A stretch of 64,000 nt of DNA from an uncultured bacterium. GTDB lineage: Bacteria; Hydrogenedentota; Hydrogenedentia; Hydrogenedentales; Hydrogenedentaceae. Positions 1-8,030 of this stretch are shown here, one piece after another. The translations under genes were made by a program, and so were the position numbers. The number at the start of each line of letters is the position of its first letter. Position 1 is the stretch's first letter. The notes below the pieces were generated by a model. That model ran no database searches and was not told where the DNA came from. It saw only the letters and a list, made by a program, of their open reading frames with translations. The DNA lies in contig CALLRP010000008.1 of NCBI GenBank assembly GCA_938014335.1, positions 35,422 to 99,421 of the forward strand, written 5' to 3'.

Positions 1-2
1 AT

Positions 3-308
3 ATTACTTTACTATGTAATGACCGTCGTAGTTTGTGTTTTGTCCCGGGAACTTCTCTGGATATTCCCCCGAGTAAAAAGGAATGGGATACCTTTTTCCA
101 AAAAAAGGGTACCGATACATCTCGAGTTTTTATTGTGCTACGCAAAGGAGTCCCTTTCGAAGAAGTTTACTATGATGATTGGGTCAAGTATTTTGGGAAT
201 GTAATAACGGAATTGTTTTTCACGGGGAAATATGGAGATATGATTACCACAAGTGTATATTCCGGAAAAGGTTTTTTGAGTGCAGAGGTCCGAAAACAGA
301 AGGAGTAA
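3..308 (+). CDS. C-terminal part of an unknown protein, cut by the window edge
   Basis: The reading frame is open from the first bases of the window to a TAA at 306-308, so this is most likely the 3' end of a longer gene. About 101 residues are visible. A TTG at 33 could serve as a start, but no ribosome binding site is seen before it, and the frame continues upstream. The visible part is soluble, mixed in charge, and contains aromatic-rich stretches (YYDDWVKYF, ELFFTGKYGD). I do not recognise a family. It is followed by about 100 bases of AT-rich DNA carrying the palindromes of the next gene. Confidence 0.5.
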   Translation: MTLLCNDRRSLCFVPGTSLDIPPSKKEWDTFFQKKGTDTSRVFIVLRKGVPFEEVYYDDWVKYFGNVITELFFTGKYGDMITTSVYSGKGFLSAEVRKQKE

Positions 309-363
309 ATCACCATCATTTTTATTTGATTGTTGTATTAAAGTCGTGATATAGTTATATAAA

Positions 364-407
364 TTTTATGCAGTATAAATGCATAATATTTATAGAATTT
401 ATGCACT
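364..407. repeat. Palindrome with extra half-site before the ATPase gene
   Basis: Positions 366-372 (TTATGCA) and 380-386 (TGCATAA) form a perfect 7-base inverted repeat around a 7-base spacer. A third half-site, TTATGCA, lies at 399-405, three bases before the ATG at 408. The same palindrome with the same spacer length occurs downstream of the gene at 1738-1758. The position right at the start codon suits an operator, but the matching copy beyond the stop codon also suits the end of a mobile unit. Both readings are inference. Confidence 0.7.
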
Positions 408-1700
408 ATGATAGATAAATATATAATACAACAAGTAGTCATAGACCAAAAAGGGGAGTTGGAGCACCTCTGTAAACGCGATAAGATAGTAGAACGCACT
501 TTGCTTCATTTCTATCAGAAACAAGCCAACTCCGACATCATCAAGGTCATCACAGGGATACGAAGGTGTGGCAAATCTGTTTTTGCCCATCAACTTTTTC
601 GTGATAAACATGTGGCCTATTTAAATTTTGATGATGAGAGGCTCTTTTCGATGAGTTCGGAGGACTTGAATGCCGTTGTTGAAGCATTCTACGAGATATA
701 TGGCGATTTTAAGCACATCATATTTGATGAAATACAAAATATACCTCGATGGGAATTATTTGTAAATCGCCTTCATCGGCAGGGCTTTAATATCATCGTA
801 ACAGGAAGCAACGCCAAACTATTGGGTAGAGACCTGGCTACTCACCTGACAGGGAGGCATATCTGTCTGGAATTGTTCCCTTTTTCTTTTGCAGAGTATC
901 TCCATTATTTTGGAATACAAAAAAAAGAGATATTGTCTACGCGGGATATAGCCCTGATGAAAAGGAGATTTAATGAATATCTCACAAACGGGGGATTTCC
1001 GGAAACGCTCAAAGAAAATATAGATACGAAGTCTTATTTAAGGTCTTTATATTCTACATTAATCACAAGAGATGTGGTACTCCGCCATAAAATAAAGTAT
1101 GTAAAAACCATCATGGATATTGCGACATATCTCATAACCCATCACTCTGGCTTTGTAAGTTTCAATAAAATAAAAAACATATTTAATCTAAAAAGTATTC
1201 ATACTGCATTAAATTATACTATGTTTTTAGAAGAAGCCTATCTTTTCTTTTTTGTCCGGAGGCTCACCAACAAATATAAGGAAAGTCTTCTTGCAAATCG
1301 GAAATGCTACTGCATAGATCCGGGAATAATCCATGCATTGGGTTTTAAATCTTCAGCAGATAAGGGAAAATTATATGAAAATATTGTTGCTTTGGAACTG
1401 TGGCGAAGGAAATATTTAGAGGATATCGAGTTTTATTACTGGCAGGATATATACAAACATGAAGTTGATTTCGTAATCCGCGTAGGGACAAAAATTAAAC
1501 AACTTATACAGGTCTGTTACCATATAGATAACTATGATACCCAGAAACGGGAACGAGATGCTCTTTTAACAGCAAGTAAGGAGTTACAATGTAACAACCT
1601 CCTTATCATCACAGAAAACACAGAGATGGAAGAGGTCGTGCATAAGAAAAAAATTCGATATATCCCCATTGGGAAGTGGTTGCTTCAAATAAACTCATAA
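408..1700 (+). CDS. AAA-family ATPase with DUF4143 domain
   Basis: The 430-residue protein has the layout of the AAA_14/DUF4143 family. A P-loop GIRRCGKS lies at residues 50-57, a Walker B strand IIFDEI at about 104-109, a sensor-like VTGSN at 131-135, and a DUF4143-type C-terminal half with a (Y/F)YWQD..EVDFV segment near residue 350 that resembles a restriction-endonuclease-like fold. Members are common in prokaryotes, often occur in several copies per genome, and have no settled function; they bind and probably hydrolyse ATP. The gene stands alone. Matching palindromes bracket it, with one half-site touching the start codon, which suggests autoregulation or transfer as a unit. It is complete and not frameshifted. 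The family call is firm; the biological role is unknown. Confidence 0.88.
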   Translation: MIDKYIIQQVVIDQKGELEHLCKRDKIVERTLLHFYQKQANSDIIKVITGIRRCGKSVFAHQLFRDKHVAYLNFDDERLFSMSSEDLNAVVEAFYEIYGDFKHIIFDEIQNIPRWELFVNRLHRQGFNIIVTGSNAKLLGRDLATHLTGRHICLELFPFSFAEYLHYFGIQKKEILSTRDIALMKRRFNEYLTNGGFPETLKENIDTKSYLRSLYSTLITRDVVLRHKIKYVKTIMDIATYLITHHSGFVSFNKIKNIFNLKSIHTALNYTMFLEEAYLFFFVRRLTNKYKESLLANRKCYCIDPGIIHALGFKSSADKGKLYENIVALELWRRKYLEDIEFYYWQDIYKHEVDFVIRVGTKIKQLIQVCYHIDNYDTQKRERDALLTASKELQCNNLLIITENTEMEEVVHKKKIRYIPIGKWLLQINS

Positions 1701-1714
1701 AAATGTGTAATATC

Positions 1715-1760
1715 TTAATGCATAAATATTAGTGATATTATGCAGTATTAGTGCATAAAA
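1715..1760. repeat. Matching palindrome after the ATPase gene
   Basis: Positions 1738-1744 (TTATGCA) and 1752-1758 (TGCATAA) repeat the upstream palindrome, again with a 7-base spacer. The spacer begins GTAT in both copies. A further half-site, TGCATAA, lies at 1719-1725 on the gene-proximal side. The two flanks are therefore arranged as mirror images: palindrome outermost, single half-site next to the gene. This is seen directly; its meaning is not known. Confidence 0.7.
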
Positions 1761-1876
1761 TTAATGTATTGTTTGTTTTCATATCTCTCTTTCGTTTTTC
1801 ATCAAAAAGATGTATTGGAACCTATATTTGTTAAAATACTTATGTATTTTTAATATAAAAATGAAAGGAACAAATC

Positions 1877-2671
1877 ATGGCAGTTGAAACGAGTCCTTTA
1901 AGTTATTCCATTCGAGAGAAGATGAATTTCGATGGTAAGGTTGCTCTTATTACAGGTGCCAGTCGCGGAATAGGCAAAGCCATTGCCTTGGGATTGGCAG
2001 AACTCGGAGCCCATGTTATTATTACTGCAAGAAATGCTGAACCATTAGAGGAAACCGCTCATCAGATTAATGCTACCGGAGGGAAAGCAACACCTATTGT
2101 TTGCCATAGTGCTCGTAGTAAGGATGTTATACTTTTATTTGAACGCATACGAAATGATTTTGGAAGGTTAGATATTCTTGTCAACAATTCTGCTACAAAT
2201 CCCTACTTCGGACCTATTTTAGAAGCTACAGAAGCCGTGTTCGACAAAACCTTTGAAGTGAATTGTAAGGGTTATTTTTTAGTAGCACAGCAAGCCGGGA
2301 AAATGATGGTCGCTCAGCAGAAAGGGGTTATTATTAATATTGCCTCTATTGAAGGATTACACCCCTCTCCTTTTATGGGAATTTATTCGATGACCAAGTC
2401 GGCAGTGATTATGTTGACTAAGGTGCTTGCTCGTGAATTAGGACCTGCGGGGGTCCGATGCAATGCGGTGTGTCCGGGGCTTACTGAAACGCGGTTTGCT
2501 TCCGTGTTAGTAGATACACCGGAGATTCGTGAACGATATGTGCAATCCACCCCATTAGGAAGACATGCCCAGCCCGAAGAAATTGCGGGTGCAGTAGTTT
2601 ATTTAGCTTCGGATTCGGCTTCCTATACAAATGGGGCGATTGTTGTATGTGATGGGGGCAAAACGGCATAG
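1877..2671 (+). CDS. Short-chain dehydrogenase/reductase (SDR family)
   Basis: A classical SDR of 264 residues. It has the dinucleotide-binding TGASRGIG motif at 26-33, NNSA at 103-106, a catalytic Ser157 (INIAS), and the YxxxK pair Tyr170/Lys174. The family reduces or oxidises a carbonyl or alcohol with NAD(P)H. The C-terminal half is closest in style to the FabG/DHRS4-like group, but the substrate cannot be told from sequence. The ATG at 1877 has an AAAGGA ribosome site 7 bases upstream. About 15 extra residues lie before the Rossmann core. The GH172 gene follows after 80 bases, so a shared role in sugar or polyol metabolism is possible but only inferred. Confidence 0.85.
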   Translation: MAVETSPLSYSIREKMNFDGKVALITGASRGIGKAIALGLAELGAHVIITARNAEPLEETAHQINATGGKATPIVCHSARSKDVILLFERIRNDFGRLDILVNNSATNPYFGPILEATEAVFDKTFEVNCKGYFLVAQQAGKMMVAQQKGVIINIASIEGLHPSPFMGIYSMTKSAVIMLTKVLARELGPAGVRCNAVCPGLTETRFASVLVDTPEIRERYVQSTPLGRHAQPEEIAGAVVYLASDSASYTNGAIVVCDGGKTA

Positions 2672-2740
2672 ACCCTGGAGTGGATAATAAAATAGGAATA
2701 TATTGGATATATTACTATAAAAATTTGAACATTTTTAGGA

Positions 2741-2746
2741 AGGAGG
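2741..2746 (+). promoter_or_regulatory. Ribosome binding site that sets the GH172 start
   Basis: AGGAGG lies 5 bases before the ATG at 2752. It makes that ATG the start in preference to the in-frame GTG at 2680, which lacks such a site and adds a non-conserved leader. Confidence 0.75.
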
Positions 2747-2751
2747 CGAAG

Positions 2752-3810
2752 ATGCTTCATAGTATCATGAACAATCTTTATATCCCCTCTATAGGTCAGT
2801 CCCGTGCCATTACTCCTGAAAATCGAACAGGAGAAAAGGGAAAAGGAGGAATGGCTATGGAAGGTCCCGCTTCTTCCTGTGCTCGTGATTTAGGACAAGG
2901 TTGGAAAATTTCACCTTATATTAAAATACCTGCAGGCACGATAGAAATACTTGCGGAAATTGAAGGACCCGGAATTATTCAGCATATCTGGCTTACTCCC
3001 ACAGGTAATTGGCGACATCAGGTATTACGGTTTTATTGGGACAATGAGGAAAGTCCAAGTATTGAAACTCCCTTAGGGGATTTTTTCGGTATGGGATGGT
3101 GTGAATATGCCCATTTAAATTCTTTAGCCATGTGTGTGAATCCTGGAAGTGCCTTCAATTGTTATTTTCCTATGCCATTTAGGAAACGATGCAAAATAAC
3201 TTTAGAGAATTTAGGATTTGAAGAAGTGGTGCTATATTATCAGATTGATTATTGTCTTACGGATGTTCCCGAAGGTGTCTTGTATTTTCACGCACAATGG
3301 CACCGAGAAAATCCCTTACCATATAAAAAGGTTTATCCCATACTGGAGCATGTCTGTGGAAAAGGGAAATATGTAGGGACTTATGTAGCGTGGCAATCGA
3401 ATAATTGTGGCTGGTGGGGAGAAGGAGAGATGAAGTTTTATATAGATGGAGATGAATGGCCTACGATTTGTGGGACAGGAACTGAAGATTATTTCTGTGG
3501 TTCATATAATTTTGACCGTGGAGGGCAATATATTTCGTTTTGCACCCCTTATTCAGGATTACATCAAGTAATCAAGCCCGATGGGACATACCGTTCACAG
3601 CAAAGGTTTGGTATGTATCGCTGGCATATTCCCGACCCTATCTGTTTTGAAAAGGATCTGCGAGTAACCTTGCAGGCTTTGGGATGGCGTAGCGGGGGAC
3701 GATATTTACCTCTTCAGGATGATATTGCCTCTGTTGCATATTGGTATCAGACGGAACCTCATAGTCCCTACCCCCTTTTTCCCGAGCGCGATTTTTTAGA
3801 AGTAATTTAA
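2752..3810 (+). CDS. DUF2961 / glycoside hydrolase family 172 protein
   Basis: The 352-residue protein matches DUF2961, now GH172, whose characterised members act on difructose dianhydride or arabinofuranoside/fructofuranoside linkages. Typical segments are a beta-rich core with FYWDNEESPSIETPLGDFFG (95-113), CYFPMPFRKRCKI (137-149), WWGEGEMKFYIDGD (221-234) and GTGTEDYF (241-248). Glu224 and Glu245 are 21 residues apart, as I recall for the catalytic pair of the family, and are the best active-site candidates. No signal peptide is seen, so it is probably cytoplasmic. The upstream neighbour is an SDR dehydrogenase. Family assignment is strong; the substrate is unknown. Confidence 0.87.
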   Translation: MLHSIMNNLYIPSIGQSRAITPENRTGEKGKGGMAMEGPASSCARDLGQGWKISPYIKIPAGTIEILAEIEGPGIIQHIWLTPTGNWRHQVLRFYWDNEESPSIETPLGDFFGMGWCEYAHLNSLAMCVNPGSAFNCYFPMPFRKRCKITLENLGFEEVVLYYQIDYCLTDVPEGVLYFHAQWHRENPLPYKKVYPILEHVCGKGKYVGTYVAWQSNNCGWWGEGEMKFYIDGDEWPTICGTGTEDYFCGSYNFDRGGQYISFCTPYSGLHQVIKPDGTYRSQQRFGMYRWHIPDPICFEKDLRVTLQALGWRSGGRYLPLQDDIASVAYWYQTEPHSPYPLFPERDFLEVI

Positions 3811-3845
3811 TATCTTTGTTAAAGCAAATGTTTAGGATTATATTA

Positions 3846-4421
3846 TTAACTTCTCAGGCTGTTTTCTGCATATCCTATTCCAAAACCCATAAAGACTCCC
3901 CTGCCCAATAACTCTCTTATTGCGTATCCTATCTGAAAGGGTATATCTTCTACATGCGGATAATTTTTCCTTAAAATGTTCATTTCAATAGAAGCTACTT
4001 TTTCCATAAGCAATTCTAAGGCAGGTTCCTCGTCGAGCAAATAATAAAATGTTAAATGTTTACTATTTTTTTCAAAAGGGGCAATGATATTGTTGTATTC
4101 GTTTATTAATGTGGGAATATACGAAATTCCCTGTCTCATTTTAGGTCTTCTTATATTGGCAACCCTTTGATATGCAACGTATATAAGATAACCTGAAAAT
4201 AAAGCATTCGATATCCCTTCTTTAATTTTATTTATTTCAGCATGTGCTAAATTGTTTACTTCGGGAAAAGCATGGGTAAATTGGTTCATTAATTGGTTGG
4301 TAAGAAGATTACAACCTTGAAAGACTCCATCTTCTATAGTTTCTTCTAAAACGCTGACTTCTTCTTTAGAGAGCGCATTTAGTGCATCCCATTCATGAGC
4401 TAATTCTTTATATAAAAACAT
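3846..4421 (-). CDS. Hypothetical helical protein
   Basis: A 191-residue protein that I do not recognise. It is rich in predicted helix, with no signal peptide and no clear membrane segment. A Gly-rich, hydrophobic C-terminal stretch (ELLGRGVFMGFGIGYAENS) and a similar middle segment (GISNALFSGYLIYVAYQRV) repeat the pattern of a small-residue turn followed by an aromatic helix. The ATG at 4421 is chosen because AGGAAAGGG lies 6 bases before it; a second ATG 18 bases upstream lacks a good site. It converges on the GH172 gene, 35 bases apart, and appears to be transcribed alone. Confidence 0.6.
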   Translation of the reverse strand: MFLYKELAHEWDALNALSKEEVSVLEETIEDGVFQGCNLLTNQLMNQFTHAFPEVNNLAHAEINKIKEGISNALFSGYLIYVAYQRVANIRRPKMRQGISYIPTLINEYNNIIAPFEKNSKHLTFYYLLDEEPALELLMEKVASIEMNILRKNYPHVEDIPFQIGYAIRELLGRGVFMGFGIGYAENSLRS

Positions 4422-4613
4422 ATTATTCCCTTTCCTCATCTCAGTTTAAATTTAAATCAGATGATATGTTTGTATTCATATTTTCTATAAAAATGCTAAC
4501 ACAAATACATGTAATATTTAAAACAAAACAATAGAATATACCGAGTTGTCCCTATACTGCTTTATAAACACGATACCTGTAATATGTTAATAGATTATTG
4601 TTTTATAACAGCA

Positions 4614-5711
4614 TCATTTGATAGTCGGTAATACAGGTAGATTTAATTGCATCATAATAGGGTTATCGAAATTATAGCGGGGAATGATGATTTCTTGTTC
4701 TTTGCCAATCATCTGTCGGGCTACAAACAAAGCAGAAGGAGGGTGTTCGTATGCCAATTCTTTAAGGTATGCCCACCAATCTTTTTGATTAAGTTTCCTC
4801 CCTAACAATTGCTCGGAGATTGCTACATATTTTTCGGTATTTAATCCTTCATCCCATTCATCTTCCCAGAGGCGTCCATCTGCTATCCGTTCCGCCCGTG
4901 ATTTTAATTCCTGGTATAAATCGTGCATAAGTGGGATAACCTGATTTACACATTGGACAAACTGTTTCCATTCGGGGTCTATCAGATGAATGAGTTCCAC
5001 AAGAAATGGGATTTGCACTTCTATGGGTTTATTGGTAATTCGGCTTGCATGTTCTGGAAGTAAAAATAAATAGTTAAAAGCGCTCTTTAAAAAGTTTTCG
5101 ATGGGTAAGTTTCCAATACATTCGTTCCATACCGTTTTATATTCTGCGTGGAGTATCAATGCCTGGTCGTGATAGCGAGGGACAGCGGGTAAAGGTTCGG
5201 GGAAGGCACTATAATCATATTCCAGAGCCGAGGCGATTCGATATGCCCGAACCGCATCGAGGATATTTCCTTTCTCTAATTCTTTTTCGCCCTGAGCAAA
5301 AAATAATTCCTGCATACGGTGCCGTATTCGCAACAGTTCATATGCCTGTGAAGCAGATGTAAATTTCTCATGACGGACTGCGTTATCTGCCAGTGCTAAA
5401 AGCAGGTCAGAAGAAAGTTGTGTAGGTCCTTTCTTATGCAACTCTTTTTGTATATGTTCGCGAATATCTTTGCGAGAAACCAGTTCCAGAGCGGATTGGA
5501 ACAATGAACTCTGTTCTTCCTCTTCTGTAGGGAGCAGATAGGAATATTTAATTGATTCTATATCTTCTGTCGAATCTTCTCGGAGGGGCGAGTAAGGGAG
5601 AAACAAAAAACGGAAGTTTACGATATCTCCATCTGCAATGGCTTTTGCCAGGGCTAAATCAATGATTTCTTGCTCGACCACTTTAGTTGAGGAAATATTT
5701 TTACCAGCCAT
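4614..5711 (-). CDS. Hypothetical protein, partner of the J-domain-like gene
   Basis: A 365-residue soluble protein with no recognised family. Residues about 105-175 look like one or two degenerate TPR-type helix pairs (ALADNAVRHEKFTSASQAYE, GEKELEKGNILDAVRAYRIA). The rest is mostly helical with an acidic region near 60-75 (PTEEEEQS) and a Pro-containing, beta-like C-terminus. It starts 2 bases after the stop of the J-domain-like gene, so the two are almost certainly translated from one mRNA and may form a complex. About 170 gene-free AT-rich bases follow it. No catalytic motif is visible. The gene is real by length and context; its function is unknown. Confidence 0.65.
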   Translation of the reverse strand: MAGKNISSTKVVEQEIIDLALAKAIADGDIVNFRFLFLPYSPLREDSTEDIESIKYSYLLPTEEEEQSSLFQSALELVSRKDIREHIQKELHKKGPTQLSSDLLLALADNAVRHEKFTSASQAYELLRIRHRMQELFFAQGEKELEKGNILDAVRAYRIASALEYDYSAFPEPLPAVPRYHDQALILHAEYKTVWNECIGNLPIENFLKSAFNYLFLLPEHASRITNKPIEVQIPFLVELIHLIDPEWKQFVQCVNQVIPLMHDLYQELKSRAERIADGRLWEDEWDEGLNTEKYVAISEQLLGRKLNQKDWWAYLKELAYEHPPSALFVARQMIGKEQEIIIPRYNFDNPIMMQLNLPVLPTIK

Positions 5712-5713
5712 GG

Positions 5714-6304
5714 TTATACTTTTCCCCCATGTAAAATCTGTTCAACGGTCTGTTCTCGTTCCGACCAATCAATATGGGGTCGGGTCACATCGTAATAAGG
5801 GAGTCGTTCATGAATTTGTGAGTAAAGTTTTTGACGATAATGTCGCAGGACACGACTTGCATGCCGCTCATGATGAGCATCCCAATTGCTGGTTTCAACA
5901 CACTCTTTATCCCGACCTGCTTCCAGAACCAATTCCTCCATGTACTTTGTCAGAAAGTCGCGAAGGACACGGTCATACTCACGGCGGAGTTGGTCTGCCT
6001 CTGGTGAAGAAGCGTCTTGTTCTCCTTTTTCTCGCCACTCTTTTTCGAGCCGGATTACTTTTTTTCGATGCTCTACATACGCATTCCTGCGATTCTCATC
6101 TCGGAGGATATAAAAACCCGCATTCAATTTTGCCATAGTCAAGAGATATTGGTCTAAACGGTCAGGGGTGACTTCAGTGCTGTGAATTTCTAAAATTAAA
6201 TCCTTCATCATTTTTTTATAATTTTTACGGACATCTCCTGTTTTACAATTCTCATCCAAACCCAAAACAGTAAAGTAATTTATATATACATCTTCATCAT
6301 CCAT
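5714..6304 (-). CDS. J-domain-like protein lacking HPD
   Basis: The first 80 of 196 residues resemble a J domain: YFTVLGLDENCKTGDVRKNY at 10-29, then LNAGFYILRDENRRNAY, which matches the helix III/IV pattern of DnaJ proteins. The HPD tripeptide that stimulates DnaK is absent; LILEIHS stands in its place. The remainder is a charged coiled-coil-like region (RKKVIRLEKEWREKGEQ) followed by a His/Arg-rich segment (HHERHASRVLRHYRQKL). It lies 18 bases after cimA and 2 bases before its partner gene, so it is in one operon with both. It is probably a structural or adaptor J-like protein rather than a true co-chaperone. That role is inference. Confidence 0.6.
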   Translation of the reverse strand: MDDEDVYINYFTVLGLDENCKTGDVRKNYKKMMKDLILEIHSTEVTPDRLDQYLLTMAKLNAGFYILRDENRRNAYVEHRKKVIRLEKEWREKGEQDASSPEADQLRREYDRVLRDFLTKYMEELVLEAGRDKECVETSNWDAHHERHASRVLRHYRQKLYSQIHERLPYYDVTRPHIDWSEREQTVEQILHGGKV

Positions 6305-6322
6305 ACCTATTTCCTCGTGTTA

Positions 6323-7942
6323 TCATGTAATTTCTTCATTGCTGATTTGTGCCTTATCACACTTATAAAGTTTGTAGTATATACTATCAATAAGAGCGGT
6401 AAAGGATGCAGTGATGATGTTCTCGGAAACACCCACGGTACACCATTGTTGATTTTCATCACTGGACTCAATAAGCACACGTGTTTTGGATTTAGTTGCC
6501 CGCTGTCCATTTAATATACGAACTTTATAGTCTTCCAGATGGACATTTTTTAACTCGGGAAAATAAGGTTCCAATGCTTTACGGATAGCATTATTCAGAG
6601 CATCCACAGGACCATCTCCATTGGCGACAGTATGTGCGATGGAATTATCGGGAAGTTGGATTTTGACCGTGGCTTCCGATTCTGCATGTCGGTCCATAGC
6701 CCATTGATTAACACGAGCATGGAAACTTAACACTTGGAAAGAGGGTTTGTATAAACCCATCGTTTTTAGTAATTCTAATTCAAAAGATGCATCCGCTCCT
6801 TCAAATTCATATCCTTCTGTCTCCAATGCTTTAATACGCTGGAGTAATTTACGAACTTGAGGACTATCTTTATCGAGATGGATTCCTAATTCTTTGGCTT
6901 TTTGAATCAGATTGGCTCTCCCGGATAATTCGCTAACTGCGATATGTGTCAGATTCCCTATGCATTCAGGGTCAATATGTTCATAACTGGATTTTGTTTT
7001 GCGAACTGCATCTGCATGCATACCTGCTTTGTGTGTAAAGGCATCTCTACCGACATAGGGGTCTGAATCTTTGGGGGCTACATTAGCAAGTTCCGCGATA
7101 AGATGAGCGGTATAAGTCAATTTTTTCATCTGTTCTTCGCTAATTACATCAAATCCCATCTTAAATTGGAGGTTTGGGATTAGGGTGCAGAGATTTGCAT
7201 TTCCGGTTCGTTCTCCGTATCCATTAATAGTTCCCTGAACATGTCTCGCTCCTGCATGAACTGCAGAAAGACTATTTGCCACGGCACACCCCGTATCATT
7301 ATGAGTATGGATGCCAACGGGTATGTTAGGGAAGGTTTCTATTACTTTCTGAGTAATTTTTCCAACTTGATGGGGTAGATGACCACCATTTGTATCGCAT
7401 AACACCAACAATTCCGCTCCATTATCTAGTGCCACCTTTAGGGTTTGCAGTGCATATTCTGGGTTTAAGTCATAACCATCAAAGAAATGTTCTGCATCGA
7501 GAAATACTTTTCGTCCGTGCTTTTGTAGATAAGAAACGGATTCTTCTATAATTCTCAAATTTTCTTCTAAAGGAACTCCTAACACTTCTGTGACATGTAA
7601 TGCAGAAGTTTTAGCAAAGATGGTTATAATTTCTGTTTCTGCACGAAGTAAAGCATTGATGTTAGGGTCTTCGTCAATACGCGATTTAGGATGGCGAGTA
7701 CTGCCAAATGCCACCACTTTGCTATGTTTTAAATTCAGTTGTTTCGCTTTAATGAAGATTTGCTCCGCTTTTGGGTTCGAAGCCGGTTGTCCTGCCTCAA
7801 TATAGTGTATTCCCAAGTTATCCAATGTATGAATGACACGAATCTGGTCATCGGTGGAAAATTTAATCCCCGGTCCCTGCGCACCATCCCGTAAAGTTGT
7901 ATCATAGATTTCAACTTTTTCTCTTTGTGTGGGACTGTTCAT
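6323..7942 (-). CDS. cimA: (R)-citramalate synthase
   Basis: A 539-residue member of the alpha-isopropylmalate/citramalate synthase family, in the subgroup assigned to citramalate synthase (pyruvate + acetyl-CoA to (R)-citramalate), the entry to threonine-independent isoleucine synthesis. The HMGL-type TIM barrel carries DTTLRDG at 14-20, the metal-binding HTHND with His212 and His214, and a GINGYGERTGNA-like loop. Residues about 425-525 form the LeuA regulatory dimer domain (HARVNQWAMDRHAESEATVKI, DNAIRKALEPYFPEL-like), expected to bind isoleucine. The closest alternative is homocitrate or isopropylmalate synthase, but the N-terminal QGPGIKFS and overall length favour the CimA subgroup. The J-domain-like gene follows after 18 bases. 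Confidence 0.88.
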   Translation of the reverse strand: MNSPTQREKVEIYDTTLRDGAQGPGIKFSTDDQIRVIHTLDNLGIHYIEAGQPASNPKAEQIFIKAKQLNLKHSKVVAFGSTRHPKSRIDEDPNINALLRAETEIITIFAKTSALHVTEVLGVPLEENLRIIEESVSYLQKHGRKVFLDAEHFFDGYDLNPEYALQTLKVALDNGAELLVLCDTNGGHLPHQVGKITQKVIETFPNIPVGIHTHNDTGCAVANSLSAVHAGARHVQGTINGYGERTGNANLCTLIPNLQFKMGFDVISEEQMKKLTYTAHLIAELANVAPKDSDPYVGRDAFTHKAGMHADAVRKTKSSYEHIDPECIGNLTHIAVSELSGRANLIQKAKELGIHLDKDSPQVRKLLQRIKALETEGYEFEGADASFELELLKTMGLYKPSFQVLSFHARVNQWAMDRHAESEATVKIQLPDNSIAHTVANGDGPVDALNNAIRKALEPYFPELKNVHLEDYKVRILNGQRATKSKTRVLIESSDENQQWCTVGVSENIITASFTALIDSIYYKLYKCDKAQISNEEIT

Positions 7943-8030
7943 TTTTTTATCTCCGATTATATTTTAAGGTTTATATATTATATATGAAATAGATAAAGTG
8001 AGAATTCATTATGAGAAATGAGAAAATAAA

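Noticed and set aside
2680..2751. A longer GH172 protein starting at GTG 2680.
   Set aside because: AGGAGG stands directly before ATG 2752, and the extra residues are not family-like.
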